A DNA stretch of 64,000 nt from Bryopsis sp. KO-2023. Its lineage: Eukaryota > Chlorophyta > Ulvophyceae > Bryopsidales > Bryopsidaceae. This document shows, one piece after another, positions 12,054 to 25,200 of the stretch. The position numbers and the translations under genes were made by a program. Within the stretch, counting starts at the first letter, position 1, and every line of letters begins with the position of its first letter. The notes beneath the pieces were generated by a model that saw only the letters and a list, made by a program, of their open reading frames with translations, was not told the origin of the DNA and ran no database searches. The stretch is taken from assembly GCA_030272585.1 (NCBI GenBank), contig BSYQ01000010.1, positions 1,364,001 through 1,428,000 on the forward strand, written 5' to 3'.

Positions 12054-12960
12054 CTGTAGCGCGGGAGACTAGCTCGATGCAAGCAGCGAATTGTCGTGGT
12101 TACAGGACTGCACTTCGCACCAGACACTGCTCCGAGACATCCCGCAACAATAGCTATGATGATCACGAAAGTTCCGCCCCGCATATCCACGTTTTCACCA
12201 ACCGAAACTCGAATAGATTCTCAGGAGGTGGATCCGTCGCAAAGTTCGCGCACTGGGTAATCGTGAGCTCTCGATTGAGAATACAGTAACTGGTGTTGGG
12301 TTGGGCCAGGTTCGCTAAGAGACAGGTGCCACAGGGTGAGAAGACGAGGTATTGTGGACGTGATGTGCTCCAGCGGTGGATTGAGGGAGCCCCCTCGAGG
12401 CGAAGTATACACTAGAGAAAACCCAATCAACGCCTCCACAGATTTCGGAGTCCTCAGCTTTAGTTCTTGGCACCCAGCGTGTCCAACACTCAGTTTTCGA
12501 CCGTCGACCTTTGGCTTGCTCGCTCAACGGAAGACATTTGAATCTCTTTGCTCTGCTGACCCAGTAATGCTCCAGTCTGTTTTGAGACAGGACTCGTGAC
12601 ACTGGGTGCTGCAACCTCTGTCAAGGATCGATTCCTGCACCCAGCAAGGGGTCGCTGCGTCAGTCGGCTTTTTGGATGTTGGCCCTATTTCTTCGTTAGA
12701 AATTTTTTGGGTGTTTTTATTGGTTACTCTAAACATAATATGACATTATCTCTCCCTCGCTCTCAAAATATTGATTAGCGTTGGGATGCATTTTGAACAC
12801 CAGAGATCTTTCATGAAAATCTGCAATTGAGAGCATAGACATAATAAGGTTGTTGATCTTAGAGGGAGGGGGCTCATATTTCAAAACAATAGTCAATCTC
12901 TTGGCATTCTTCAATCTAAGGAATCTTAGGAACCTATTTACACTTGAGAAGGCCTAGGCC
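12054..12960. other. Unannotated spacer
   Basis: No recognisable gene. Frames such as 12336-12599 (+) and 12315-12614 (-) are short and match nothing I know. Upstream exons of the minus-strand proline-rich gene could lie here, but I could not pick them out. Confidence 0.4.
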
Positions 12961-12968
12961 GCTGGGGC

Positions 12969-13221
12969 CAGGGTTGCCAAATACGCACGCGTATGAAACT
13001 CCAATTTTATACCTTTACACGCGTATTTTTGAACAAACGTATTATGCGCAATAAATACGCGTATTGTATCACATGACAAGAAAAAGGAATTAACCAACAT
13101 TATCAATGGTGTTGGCTGTAGAGTCAGAGAGTTTTCGTTTACTTAGCCCCATTTTTCTCGTATTCAATATACTTGAACGTATTATACTCGTACAAACTAA
13201 AACACGGTTCTGGCAACCCTG
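12969..13221 (+). mobile_element. MITE copy 1 (CAGGGTTGCCA inverted repeats)
   Basis: A 253-bp element with perfect 11-bp terminal inverted repeats and no coding potential. Its interior is rich in ACGCGTATT/ACGTATT motifs. It shares terminal and internal blocks with 45700-45903 in the same orientation (a TATCAC-TGAC block, and TTACTTAGCC followed by TCTCGTATT). Its inner flank (GTCACCAC) does not match its outer flank (GCTGGGGC). Confidence 0.75.
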
Positions 13222-13378
13222 GTCACCACCAATCACGTGAGTTAACCTGCCACCGAACACAAAAGATATGACATACCGCGATTTAACTGAGTTCTTTCTG
13301 TGGATGGTACAAACGGCTTGAGAATCCACTCACAAACAAGCAGTTTGTCCAACAGGGATACCTTTCCAACTGGTGCAA

Positions 13379-14126
13379 ATGGCTGGAGAAAACGAGAACA
13401 GGTATGACTTCCGTCCAGAGACACTTGCGATTGTCGACATGGAGTTTTCGTTCCTACTCTAATGAGACGGAAATTCAACACGGTGCTTGCTAGTTAAGCT
13501 GTTTTGCTGTTTCAAGGGGGTTGCTCTACTCCCGAGCATGGACGGAAGATTTTCTAAGACATGCGGATGTGGAGTTGGTGGTGGAAGGGGAGACGCTTCT
13601 GGCCCACTCTCAGATCCTGTGCCAATCCGAAGTTCTGGAGGGTGCGATTCGTGACACGAAAAACGACAGGGACAGGATCCGAATCGAGTCTTTGTTCACA
13701 GATGTGTCTGTGGCAGACGTCGACTTGCTCCTGTCGCAACTGTACGCATCGACCTCAAGACTTGACCCTCAAAACATGCCCAATTTGCGTAAGGTTCTCG
13801 ATCTCGCCATGAAGTGTGGCTTTGACGGGTTGGTCACAAGAGTGCTCGACACTTTGACGAGTTCGTATGCCCCTCTAAAAGAGTGCAGTTGTCTCAAGGA
13901 GCTAAAAATGAAATTCCAGGGCGGCCAGATAGACATGATTGTCTACTGGCTTAGGATTTGTTCCCTGACCAAACATGAAGCTCTTGGTCATACTCTAGGA
14001 CGGTTCATAGCATCCCATTCCAAATATCTCAAGCCTGACGAGAACTGGGGGAGGATTTGTGAGGTGTTGGATAAAGATAGTAGTTTGTGTTGCAAGGTCT
14101 TGAGGTCATTTGTAGTGAGGACATAA
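13379..14126 (+). CDS. Small BTB/POZ-domain protein
   Basis: Two exons: ATG 13379-13401 with donor GTATGA, and 13517-14126 with acceptor TTTCAAG; intron 115 bp. The phase (two bases plus one) joins cleanly. The product is about 210 residues. Residues about 20-120 match the BTB fold: HADVELVVEGETLLAHSQILCQ, then a helical stretch and DVDLLLSQLYAST. A helical C-terminal part with several cysteines follows. BTB domains mediate protein dimerisation and often act as Cullin-3 ubiquitin-ligase adaptors; no partner domain (Kelch, MATH, zinc finger) is visible. The gene sits between two copies of an inverted-repeat element, and its presumed 3' untranslated region was hit by retrotransposon A about 210 bp past the stop. 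Confidence 0.75.
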
Positions 14127-14338
14127 AACATGAATCCACTCCAAAGTGTACGCGGTGCCAGAGGTCTCTTGGGTCAGAATTTTTGAACAGTGTTCCGTTT
14201 GACTCGCGTGCATTAGATCGTGAGTCAGTTGCTGTTCTGAGAAGTGAAAATCGATGCATGCGGTTCTGCAGCTGTCAGATGTCTGCAAAGGGTCGACAAG
14301 TTGGAAGTCTTTCCTACTATTATGAGATTAGGTCTTCG

Positions 14339-14523
14339 TGTAGTCGGACTGGGATAGTTAGTTGTATGACCGACTGGATGGACTCGGGCGTAGTGATAAA
14401 AACTGTGACCTGTGGTATTTCGGGGACCTTTTTACTGTAATCGACTTGACTTGAGAACGACCTTCCGTTGTGACACTCACCACTTCTCACCTCCGCTCAC
14501 ACTAACGGAGACGACCCGTCACA
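14339..14523 (+). repeat. Element A 5' LTR, 185 bp
   Basis: Begins TG and ends CA, followed after one base by the primer-binding site TGGTTTCGGAGC (14525-14536). Base-by-base reading against 45143-45327 shows no difference, which implies a recent insertion. Confidence 0.93.
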
Positions 14524-14611
14524 ATGGTTTCGGAGCTAGCACCTCGAACGAGGTAGCGGTCAAAAGGAAACGGGTCAAGTGGCACGTCAAGGTCACCCCA
14601 AGGAACTCAAT

Positions 14612-15495
14612 ATGTTAACGACAGGACAGACCAAACAGAAAGCGCAGTCAGGTGACGCGCGAGTCAGGTCAGCAAAGGGAAAGCCGAACGATCACAGAAA
14701 CAGGAAACGCAGTAGCGTTCGTGATCGACTGGAAACTGTGGAAAGTGCTATTGCTGGACTGTTGAAAAGCCAGGAAGGTCTGGTCGGAGGTATTAACGAA
14801 GTATTGAAGGAGTTCCGAGGTTTGGCGTCAGACAGATTGTGTAACCAGAAAGCAGGATCCGCGCCAACGGTTGGGAAAGTATCCCGACGGCGAGGAAGAC
14901 AGATTGGAAGAAAGGTTCACAAGTCGACGTTGAATAAGGAGGACGACGTTGCTGCTGGTGAAGGAAATGGTGGTGGAAGTGTGGCGTCGGAGGAAGGAAA
15001 CGTCAGGTCACACATCAGGGACGTCGATATGCGGGATGCATGCATATCGGAAAAAGAAGAGTCGGCGGCGCGGAACACACTCGATGGTCAACCTGGGGGG
15101 CAGAATGAGGCGGTGACGAGTTCAGACGCCATGAAGCCCCAGGATTCAGTTGGCGAACGTCAGGCTGAAGACTATCAAGGGATCGTCAGGGATGCTGTGC
15201 CTGGGAAATCCGATGTCGATTTTCGGGTGCAGGACGACGAGGAGAGGAGTGTGATTGGGTCGACCGGGGAAAAGGAGTCGAACGCAGAGGAAATACGAGT
15301 GTCGGGCGTGGGAACAAGATCCACCCTACTCAGGCTGCGCGGCTCGCTGTCTCACGAGGCAGTAACTGTATTGGTCGACAGCGGGGCTTCGACCGATTTC
15401 GTTTCAGAAAGCTTGGTGAAGCGGTTGGGACTAAGGTACCGACCGGACGAGAATGCCAAGCCAGTTTCACTGGCAGATGATTCAAAAGCCCATGT
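14612..15495 (+). pseudogene. Element A polyprotein, segment 1 (N-terminal region and start of protease)
   Basis: The first ATG of the open frame is 14612. About 250 basic and acidic, low-complexity residues follow, including a short coiled-coil-like stretch (VRDRLETVESAIAGLLKS) and a run of charged linkers. No CCHC zinc knuckle or recognisable capsid fold is visible, so gag is absent or highly diverged. The retropepsin active-site motif VLVDSGASTDFVSE lies near 15370-15410. The segment stops at the target duplication CATGT, where solo LTR F is inserted. The frame resumes in phase at 16144. Confidence 0.85.
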
Positions 15496-16138
15496 TGTAA
15501 CGGTTGGTTATCGCAGCACTCGAGCTGGAACTACAAGAGTAGTTGCCATGCTTCCTGCAGCTGAAAAAGGGAAGGTTGCAAGAGTGCAACGTGTAGGAGC
15601 AGCGTGCGAGAGTGCGGCGTGTAGGAGTGCAGCGTGCAGCGGTGCAGCGTGCAGCGGTGGATGCAGCGTGCAGCAGTGCAGAGGTGCAGCGGTGCAGCGG
15701 AGTAGAGGTGCAGAGATGCAGAGGTGCAGAGGTGCAGAGGTGCAGAGGTGCAGAGGTGCAGAGGTGCAGAGGTGCAGTAGTGCGACACCCTTGGAGTCAC
15801 GACTACAACCAAGCTCGATGGAGTTTGATGGATGATGATGTGGCAGCCATCAAAGTCGAGTTGTCAATTGGACGTGTGAGTTCTCGTGGAATAGGGGCAC
15901 GTTCACAGTTGAGGTGGCAAGGAGATGTGTGAATTCCTAGTGAATAGTGACACGTCGACAGGAACAAGGGTTTGATGCGCTGTGGCGCTAGGGTATAAGA
16001 GTGTGGAAGGAAAAGGTCGTTGTATCTTCTTTATAACTTTATTCTTGTAAGGAAGTTCTATCTAACGAGACGCTTGAGGAAGGCACTCGTCCTCCTCTAG
16101 GAGGGCGAGGGGACCTTGAAAAAAGTAGCCTCGTTTCA
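15496..16138. mobile_element. Element F: solo LTR inserted in the protease of element A
   Basis: 643 bp, starts TGTAACGG and ends CGTTTCA, flanked on both sides by CATGT (15491-15495, 16139-16143). It has the TG...CA ends and 5-bp duplication of an LTR but no internal region, so it is best read as a solo LTR left by recombination. It contains a TATAAG box (about 15992-15999) and a block of 9-bp repeats GTGCAGAGG/GTGCAGCGG (about 15595-15780). No second copy of this LTR occurs in the window, so the parent element is unknown. Confidence 0.8.
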
Positions 16139-16143
16139 CATGT

Positions 16144-17546
16144 GATTGGGACATGTCTAACAACGATTCGATTCGGGAATTACAGAACGAAACGGAAATT
16201 TTTGGTGCTACGCGAATTGATGCACGATGTGATTTTCGGCAAGTCGTGGCTAACGGATGAAAATCCAAAAATCGATTGGATTACGCACAAGGTGACAATC
16301 AGCCGAGCTGGCAAATCGGATGTGATTCTTCAAGGATATTATGGAGATCACCAGGAAACCAAGAACTGTGGAAGAAGGCTGAATTTGATGTCAGCAAAAC
16401 AACTATCAAAAATGATCAAAGACAATGAAGAAAAGCTCTTTGCACTCTGGATCAAACCATCCACTGAAGAAAATCCAGAGCTACCTGAATGGGAACTGCC
16501 AACTGAAGGAAAAGACTGTGGGACTGGAGGGGAGGTTACAATAATGGAACTGCTCAATGGGGAACTCAAAGGAAATCAGCAAACAAATCAGACTGGAACA
16601 TTACCACCTGGGTTGGAACTGGAAGCTACCCAAAAAATAAATGGAGTCATGTCACAACCAGATTCGCACACAGAGCCAGGAAAAGACAAAACAAAAAGCA
16701 AAGTCGGACAAGCGAATTCTGGGACAGACAATGACGAAAGTGATGTGACAGTGGATCCAAAACTGCATGCTATGATCGAGGACATACCGGATGAACTGAG
16801 TGGACTGAAGGATGTGTTACGACAACATGCAAAGCGATTTCCCGAGGATCTGCCAAAGAAACTTCCTCCCCACCGCATGCACGATTTCGAGATTATCGAG
16901 CAGCCGGATTCCAAACCAGTCTCGCGGCCGATCTACAAGCTGAGTCCACGAGAGCTTAAGGAAGTACGGGCACAGCTGGATTATTTGCTGTCGCACCACA
17001 TGATCAGGCCGTCACACAGCCCGTATGGCGCGCCGGTGATTTTCGCAGCCAAATCAGATGGATCCCTCAGAATGTGCATCGACTATCGCATGCTGAACAA
17101 GCAAACGGTGCGCTCACGCTATTCGCTGCCGAGAATGGACGAGATGGCTGATCAGGTGGAGGGGGCGCGCTTCTTCACGAAGATCGACCTCAGGAGTGGC
17201 TACTGGCAGGTTCGCATCAGGGATGCACATGTCCGAAAATCTGCATTTCGAACGCGATACGGACATTTTGAATGGCTGGTGATGCCCTTTGGTTTTTCGG
17301 ATGCGCCGGCTTATTTTATGCGGCTGATGAACGATACGCTGAGGCCGTATCTCGATCGCTTTGTGCTAGTCTTTTTGGATGATGTGTTGATTTTCAGCCG
17401 GGATGCTGAATCGCATGCCGAGCATGTCCGATTGGTGTTGGAGAAATTACAGGAGCAGAAACTCTATGCGAAAGCGAGTAAGTGCGAATTTGGAAAGTCG
17501 GGTGTCGAGTTCCTAGGAACATGGATGGAGAGAGATGGTACCTTCC
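16144..17546 (+). pseudogene. Element A polyprotein, segment 2 (protease end and reverse transcriptase)
   Basis: Continues the protease (FGKSWL near 16225-16260), then a variable linker of about 190 residues, then reverse transcriptase from about 16920: [66 protein letters not shown] and the catalytic VFLDDVLIF (about 17370-17396). It ends in the RT thumb ([12 protein letters not shown]), where element B is inserted at CTTCC. The frame continues in phase at 26206. Confidence 0.92.
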
Positions 17547-18187
17547 TGTAACGACTCTGCCCCTGCAGATCGCTTTTTCTGCTTCAATACACTGAAGACT
17601 GCGACCCTGCCGGTCTGCCAATCTGAACTGCCGTTCTATTGAACGACCATGGGAGAGACACTTGAACCTAGCAAGGTTCAAGGGCGAGATCAGGTTCCAA
17701 ACTAAGGTTACAAGAATGTCCAAGCCCCCACAACTTATACCGTTTCTTCCAACCCTGATCCAAACTGATCCTAAGCCATAACATCAGTCTGCATCAGTGT
17801 TGCAGACCATCAAACTACCAAGTTCCTTTCAGTCCCCTTTCATGACATGCAGCCTCAGACACCTTGCACGGTACTGCGGTCCTGAGTCTGCCACCTAAGA
17901 CCTTCTAGAACCTTGTGCCTGCCAGCTCTGCAGCCCACGTTCTGCAACGCTGCCAGCACCTGTCTGCCATCAGCAACCCTGTCAGCCCGACTACTCTGCC
18001 ACTTCGTCAGTCTGCCAATCTGCTGACTACCAGTCCTTTAGTCTGCAGGTCTGAAGGACCTGAACCATTCCTGCTTCTGCAGAATCATAGCAGTCAACCT
18101 GCAGCTCTAACCTGTCAGCCCAATCACTGCCAGTCTGCAAGCCTGCAGGTCTGCCTGAATCTCCTTTGATTCTGCCGAATCCTTACA
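17547..18187 (-). repeat. Element B LTR (3' LTR in its own orientation)
   Basis: 641 bp, starts TGTAACGACTC and ends CCTTACA as read on the plus strand. The two copies give identical translated frames throughout. It is rich in CTGCA/CTGCC words. An 84-codon frame (17915-18169) is present in both copies but has no known similarity and is not called a gene. Confidence 0.92.
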
Positions 18188-21100
18188 TTCCTCCCCATCT
18201 AGTTGGCAGTAGTCCCTTACTGCCCTAAGAGACTTATAACAACCTTGTCCCTTGGATTTCAAATACCCAAAGGAACTTCTGCCTCAAAGTTCAGTTTGAA
18301 AAGTTGCTATCCCATCTTGCCAACTACCAAACACCTTTTGGAAGGACTGACCAACTAAAAATATCCTTTCGAAAAATATATGCTTCTTTCTCAACATTCT
18401 GGAGCATACCTCTGAATTGCCTAGAAAACTACTCAGAAAAATCCCAATAACACAAATAAGAAAACCGAAGAACTTCCCTTTCGGAATTGTAATGTGCTAC
18501 TGAACAAAATTCAATTCCTTTCTGCAGCCTATAAACTCCATAGATTTTAATATTGACTATTTGAGAAGCCAACAGAAAAATAGCAAAAATCTGCTGCAGC
18601 TTTTAGAGTCTCAGCAATTCACCTTTCTGCTCAAATATCGTTTTTCAATGATAAAAGAAAGACACCAAATATTTTGCAACTACCAAAACTTCTGAAACTT
18701 CATAGTGTCCCATAATTTCCAACTCAACAATTGCATATTGAAAACCTGCAAACTGCCACCACTGTCTGCAAATTATCTCTGCAACTATTGCCACAGTCTG
18801 CAACCCTGCAAACTGGTACTACCACAATCCAGAACTCTACAAACTGTTGCTGCCAAAATTTGCAACTCAGCAAAATGCCACTTTCACAATATGCAAACTG
18901 TCTTGGAGTAAAGAAGAAGGTTGAATGACTGAAGTTCTGTCTCCCAAAAGAAGTTTCCAACCTTTTGAAAACCAAGAGATCACCAGTCACTCCAGCAGCT
19001 CCTCAGAGTTGAAGCTCCTTGCTGCATAGTGAGCTGCCACATGTCTCCACCAAGTTAGCCTTCCGCATAGCAATGAAAAGCGAGCGATAGGATCTTGCAA
19101 CAACAAGTCTCGAGATGTTCTTCAATGAAGAAGTGAGCTTGCTCCTCAATTTTTCCCTGAAGCATGCTCCCTTCTGTTCCTGCTTCCTCTCTCCTGAGTC
19201 AAGAATGTTCAGAGTACCTAAAGATTGATTGCATTAATTGTTCCCGAGTTCTTCTATGCCTTCTCCGGTTTTCCCATATATGAATCTATACAAACCAGAG
19301 TATATGAAAACCCAGAAATTCCACTTGGCCTATCCTGACTTAATGAAATCAACCCTTTCTTTCAACCAGCAAGACTTCACTCAGTGATATTTCCTTTTTC
19401 TTTGATAAATATCCAACAACTGAGTGCTGAAAGAATCCATACCAATGTACCCTCTGAAATTCAGTAAACCTCAAGTAAGCACCGATCTAACTGATTCAAT
19501 CAATGGTCATGCAAACTTCTGTAAATTCCAAACCAACTAAATCCACAGCAAAATATGTGTCGTGAACCAGAATATTTCAGTCCACCAGAAACACCCTTGC
19601 TAAGACTGCAAATGTTCACTTCTGCATCGTCCTAAAGTAGTGAACTATGCCTAGTTCCTTAATCCACTCTGCAAGAACTGTAGAACTGAAAACACATATT
19701 TACTGACCACCAAGATATTGCAAACACTATCCATGAATTCCCATCAGCTCTGAAAGAGTATTACTAACAACCTCTTCCTTTTCTCAGAAACCTTAATGAA
19801 GGTGTGTGTCTCTTTGCAACACCTACTGAAACAAATGCAATTTTGGAAAAACAAAAATGAAACGCATCGGTTGAACCGAGGCCCCCTCCCCATCTGAAAT
19901 GGAGCTTGTCCTCAAGCAACCATGCAACCATGCAAAACCATATCACTGTACCAGCTACAGAAAGTTGAGCTGTTCGGAGCAGCCAAAATAACCCCAAACA
20001 ACTGAACAAACTACTTCAGAAAACAAGCCTGAAAAACTGAAGGCCTGAATTTGCTCTGCCAAAGTCAGAATAATCTGCTGCCCTAGATTGTAACCAAATG
20101 TTCAGTTCGCAACCTTTCTGATATAAAAATATACACCAACTATGCCACCAAAGATCATGGCTATTTCTGATTCATTTATCAAGAAATAAATAGAAAATAA
20201 AGAAAACATGCAAAATTTTGCAGCCCTGCCAAGTGTCCCTGCAGCTAACAGGTTCTGTACCTGCAATGTACCAACTGCCCATAACATTGCCAGATCTGCC
20301 TGCAAAAATTTTCACAGCCCCTTGTGTTTCTTTATATGTAGAGCTGAACCTGACCATCGAATGTCATAACCTTCAGCTCCTGATCTTTGACACCAGAACA
20401 CTACTGCCCATTGTGTTTACTATAACGTCATGAAATAAGAGAGCTCATGATACTTCATGTCTAACCACTGCAAACAAACTCAAGAAGAAATCCACCTGAA
20501 AATCTGAATCCTGCCTGAAAATCTGAAAGAACTATTCTTTTCTTTTCTTTAACTCTGCTGATTTCCACTGATTCAAACACCAAATCAGAGATAGATCTTC
20601 AGAAACTGAAAATCCTTTGCTTTTCCTTCTGAGCTTTATATTTCTCACTATTTCTCCATGTAGTCGAAGAAATCAGAAATATACACTTCACTCCTGATTT
20701 TCTTTCTTGACCTCCTGAAAATCTGCAGCTCAAACCAGATCTAATGTATCGAATCAAAACAAAGCATTTTCCAGATTTCAGTCACTGCCAATTAAGTCCA
20801 AAAGTGACTGCAACAATACCAACTTCTGTCACTGAAAATTGCTATCTCTGATGCAGTTTGACACAACCATATCTTTCACAGGGAACCCTGAATTTCCCTC
20901 AGAAAATTTTCAGCTCAACAACCAGTCTATGGACCTGTAAAATAGAAATCAGAGTCCTCCTTTCAAGCAAAAACTGCAACTCCATCTGCAGTCTGAAATA
21001 GAGCCCAAATCTCTCATTTTCAAGCCTTTCAAATGTTGTAATTCTGCCACTGATTTGCCAAACTAATTTCCATAAACAAAACTGAAATGAAAGCTCTTAT

Positions 21101-21504
21101 GTAGGTTTCTGTATCTGCCCTTTTAATCAGCCATCTTCAAGTGGCAGCAAATACTAACACCACGAAGACAAATCTCATAATGCATCAAATATTTTTCTGA
21201 ACCAATATTCTGATCTTCTTTCCTCGAGGGCTGAGGTCTTGCATACTCTGCAACTCCTAGAAAAGATCATTGTATTTTCCTTCGACTCAACTACATTCCT
21301 TCCTAACCTTCTCATTTTTCTTAGATGCAGCTCACATGGTACTGCATCCACTGAAAATTTCTCCAGCCAAGTTCAGAATCCCAGCTAGCTTCTAGTTTAT
21401 AGACGAGATGTAGCTATTCCAATTCTACATCCCTACCTATCGATATACGATTTTCTCCACGTCACGAAATCACCGACAATAAAAATTCAGTTCCTTCTCA
21501 AAAC

Positions 21505-21702
21505 ATCAATCGCACGCCGTACACAATCTGCCTGGCATGTATTCTCATTTCAGCCGCACGCCGCACACGGCCTGCCTGGCATGTCCACTTCACTTCCATA
21601 AAGATCAATCGCACGCCGTACACAATCTGCCTGGCATGTATTCTCATTTCAGCCGCACGCCGCACACGGCCTGCCTGGCATGTACACTTCACTTCGAAGT
21701 TT
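21505..21702. repeat. Two tandem 99-bp repeats inside element B
   Basis: Copies at 21505-21603 and 21604-21702 are nearly identical. Each contains two sub-repeats of CGCACGCCG followed by GCCTGGCATGT. No function is evident. Confidence 0.85.
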
Positions 21703-21735
21703 GGACTATGTCCTTTAAAGTAGACTTCATTAGGT

Positions 21736-22244
21736 CTACCCAGCCCATAACTCCTCGCTCACAAAAACAAATCTGATGTGCCTGCAGAACACATCATGCA
21801 GGTCAGGTGTGGCCCCACATGACCCTACACCCCCTGCCTCAGAGAGCTGAGCAGTTGCGGCTACTCTCGGCCTACGAACCCCCTCAGCCTCAGAAATCCT
21901 CCTCCAAAAATTCTGCAGGTCAGTACTCCCCGCACTGCACCTCAGAACTTTTCCTTGAAAATCTGCAGATGCTGCGACTCCCCGCCCAGCATCTACTAAC
22001 ACATTAACTGAACAGTCTACAAGTCCCCTGGGGGACCGTCCCCCTCGTCGCCTAGCGGGCCACCTGCAGCACTGCTCACCTTCTCCTCAAGGCCTCCAGA
22101 ATTTCCTGCACCAGTGTCCCTGCCTGGACCACCACCTGCAGAAATTCCATCCACCAGACTTACTTCTCCGTGTTGCGGCTGCACCGGCACTCCAACTACG
22201 GAATGGACTCCGCGCCCATAGGCTACCCTCCCCTGAGGTAACAC
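21736..22244 (-). pseudogene. Remnant of the pol N-terminal region in element B
   Basis: Two minus-strand frames (22017-22244 and 21736-22002) match the start of the element D pol frame: LPQGRVAYGRGVHS, DGISAGGGPGRDTGAGNSGG, then VDAGRGVAASAD and TPDLHD. The two lie in different reading phases relative to each other. The similarity stops before the protease, so only an N-terminal fragment remains. Confidence 0.75.
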
Positions 22245-25200
22245 CCTGTGTGAGTGGCTACGCCGGCCTTCTCACACTCCACTTCTGTCCTCCTATTTTA
22301 CCCTAATAAATCAGCAAAATACTGAGTGCACCTCTTTCTTTTGTCACAACAAACCACTAAGTATATTATGGCAGTCCAAACACAAAAATCTGCCACAGTT
22401 TCTTTGTGTAAAGAATGCATGAAAACTTCAGGTGACTCCAGCATATCACTAATATACTTTCTATCGCCAACAGGATAGAAACTCTACCAAAATAACTATC
22501 AGAAATATACTCCCTTTGAAAATCAGCAACCACTCTGCATCCAAATGAAAAAGGAAGAACAGAACTATACCAAACAAGCAAAGAAAACTTCTCTTTTGTT
22601 CAGCCATCTGCCCTTTAGACTGCTGCCCTTTTTCTGTGCCTCAAGAGTACCACTGCTAGTTCAATAACTGACCTGAAATTTTCTGGAAACCTGAATAAAC
22701 TTCCAGAATGAGATATATCCTGAAAACCTATTTTCCAAGACCTCAAAGACAAATAACCAAGAGTGTAACCAGAAATTCCTTTTCTCTAAGACCAAGCTTC
22801 TTCAATCAACTCTGCTATCACCAAAGTCTTGTTGAAATAAAAACCTGAGTACCGAGAAAATGCTTCCATCTACCAATGAAAATACCCTCCTAATCAATGG
22901 GTAGGATGTGGCTGCTTTATCACTTCATCCTCCCCATCTGATTTCTTTTCTCTTTGAAAGACAATCAGTATTTTCAAACAGCTTAATTTCCAGAATTTCC
23001 CTAGACTACCTTTGAAAATTCAGTCTCTAACAATACTACCACAATTGAGTATTGTTCCCTTCCAGAAAATTCTCTAATCACTAGCAACTGTTTTCTGCTC
23101 AATAAGGGGCATCCTTTAACAAAATAACCTGCCCTCATATCAATGTATCTCACTGAAAATTTTCTGCTAGCGGAAAATAACAAATGTCCTATCTCAGAAC
23201 ACCCATAGTAAAAGAGAAGATCAGCTACTGCTATACCAAACATTTCTTCAATTCACCACTATCACTCAGCCTACTAACGAAGAGTTCCATGGACCTATTG
23301 GTCCCTTCAAAAATCTGCATCTTTTTCTGACCTGTCAAGCAAGGCTGCCACAGAAAAATACCTTGCCAACACACCTAATATCTGCCCTGCCAACAACAGA
23401 AAATGATCTGCCACTGATCTTTAAAAAGACTGATACTCTGTCATTTGTCCCACCAAACAACAGAAAATAATCTGCCACTAGTCTATTATAGAACGAAAAC
23501 TTCTTGTCATTGACATTCTTCTGAGAATAACCTGCCACTGGTCTATTCAGAAATCAGAGCAATATACCATAGGGTCCATCAAGAAAAAGACAAGACAACC
23601 CTTCAACAGAAACACAAACACTATACCTCAACTGACCAATAGAGTAGAACTGAAAAGTGCCTTAGCTTCCTGCAAGCAACTCTAAAATAAGTTCTGACCT
23701 TCAGTTCTCCTCATTTCAAGTTCAGAAACGACTCTGAAAAATTCCCTCAAGCTATTGTGCATTCACTGAAACACCTGAAAATGTTCCCACAATCAACACA
23801 AATGTAGCAAGTGTTCCTGATGTACAAACATCCAAAATATGTATGCACAATCACATCAAAGCTGATGTGACACATGTTCTGACCTGCCACTAAAGCCAAG
23901 AATTTTTCCACTGCAACCTTCAACACTCTGAAATGATAAGTCACCACTGCTGCTCAAATCCACTGAGCCAAGGATAAATCTCCACTAACAAATGCACAAA
24001 TCCAAGCAAACAAGGAGGAACTCCTGATCAGAAAAATCCTAACTTCTGACCAATAAAGCTGTCAAATATCACCACCAGACTTTTGAAAGAATATATCAAA
24101 ACTTCCTGAAAAATCTGCCTGGTCTCAAAGACTCTTTCCAGAATTTTCCCCACTGACTTGTAATCAATCAAAGCCTTTCAGAACATCTCCCTCACTTCAG
24201 CCTGAAAATTTGACTGCAACTCTGAAATCCTTTATAAAGTGATCAAACATCTTTTCTAGAATGTGTACTGCAATCAGAAGATCATAGATCACCTGATCCT
24301 GAAATCAATCTGCAGCTCACTACCTCTAAAGTCACTTCAATCAACCAACGAAATGATCAGATCACTCAAATGTAACCCTGCAAGCACGTAACACTCTTGC
24401 ATCTCGCGTCTGCGCTCAACTTACGCTCAGCCTGCGCTCAACCTGCGCTCAACCTGAGTCAGTTAAGCGATGCCTGCATCAGTCGCACTCACTGCGTACA
24501 CTGCAACTCTTCCTGGTCGCACCAACTTAATGTGTGCTGCGCAATTCTCACTCTCGCATACAACCTGCCACGTTCTGTGCAAGTCCATCAGATCCTGCAC
24601 CTTGTGCCGACCTTGCACAGAGCTGCGCGTTCCAGCGTCAACTGCGCGATCCCTGCATCAGCTGCGCGATCCCTGCATCAGCTGTTCCTTCAATCGACAC
24701 GCAGTCCCAACATCGTCTGCGAACTTCCATCAAGAGCTGCACAGTTCCATAAACACTGCGCAGTCCCTGCATCCTGCATAGGCTGCCCAGCCTGCATCTG
24801 CGCGAAATGTCCCATCGACATTGCAATCCGCTGCACGCAGCGTAACTCTGTCGTCTGCAGTGCAATTTCGCATGTGCAGCGCTTTCCTGTGGCTGCTGCG
24901 CGTCACATCATCCACTTACGCAGTGCCAACATTCGCTGCGCACTTCCAGCAAAACCTGCGCACGTTCTGTCTGCGACGCAATCCTGCCCGCGGTACATTT
25001 CCATATTCGCTGCGCAACCTTGTATCAACAGCGTAATTCCACATCTGCGGTAGAACTCTGCATCTGCGGCGCAATCTTGGATCTGCTGCGCATTCCTGGA
25101 TCTGCTGCGCAGTTCTACACCTGCGACGCAATCCTCCAAATGCTGCGCCACCCAACGTCTCCTGCGACGCTGCATAGTCGTGCTGCGCTTGACAATGCTG

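Noticed and set aside
15531..15812. Minus-strand frame with repeated SAPLHLCT
   Set aside because: Produced by the 9-bp GTGCAGAGG repeats inside solo LTR F.
17915..18169. 84-codon frame present twice (also 25928-26182)
   Set aside because: Both copies are parts of the element B LTRs, and the frame is on the strand opposite to the element.
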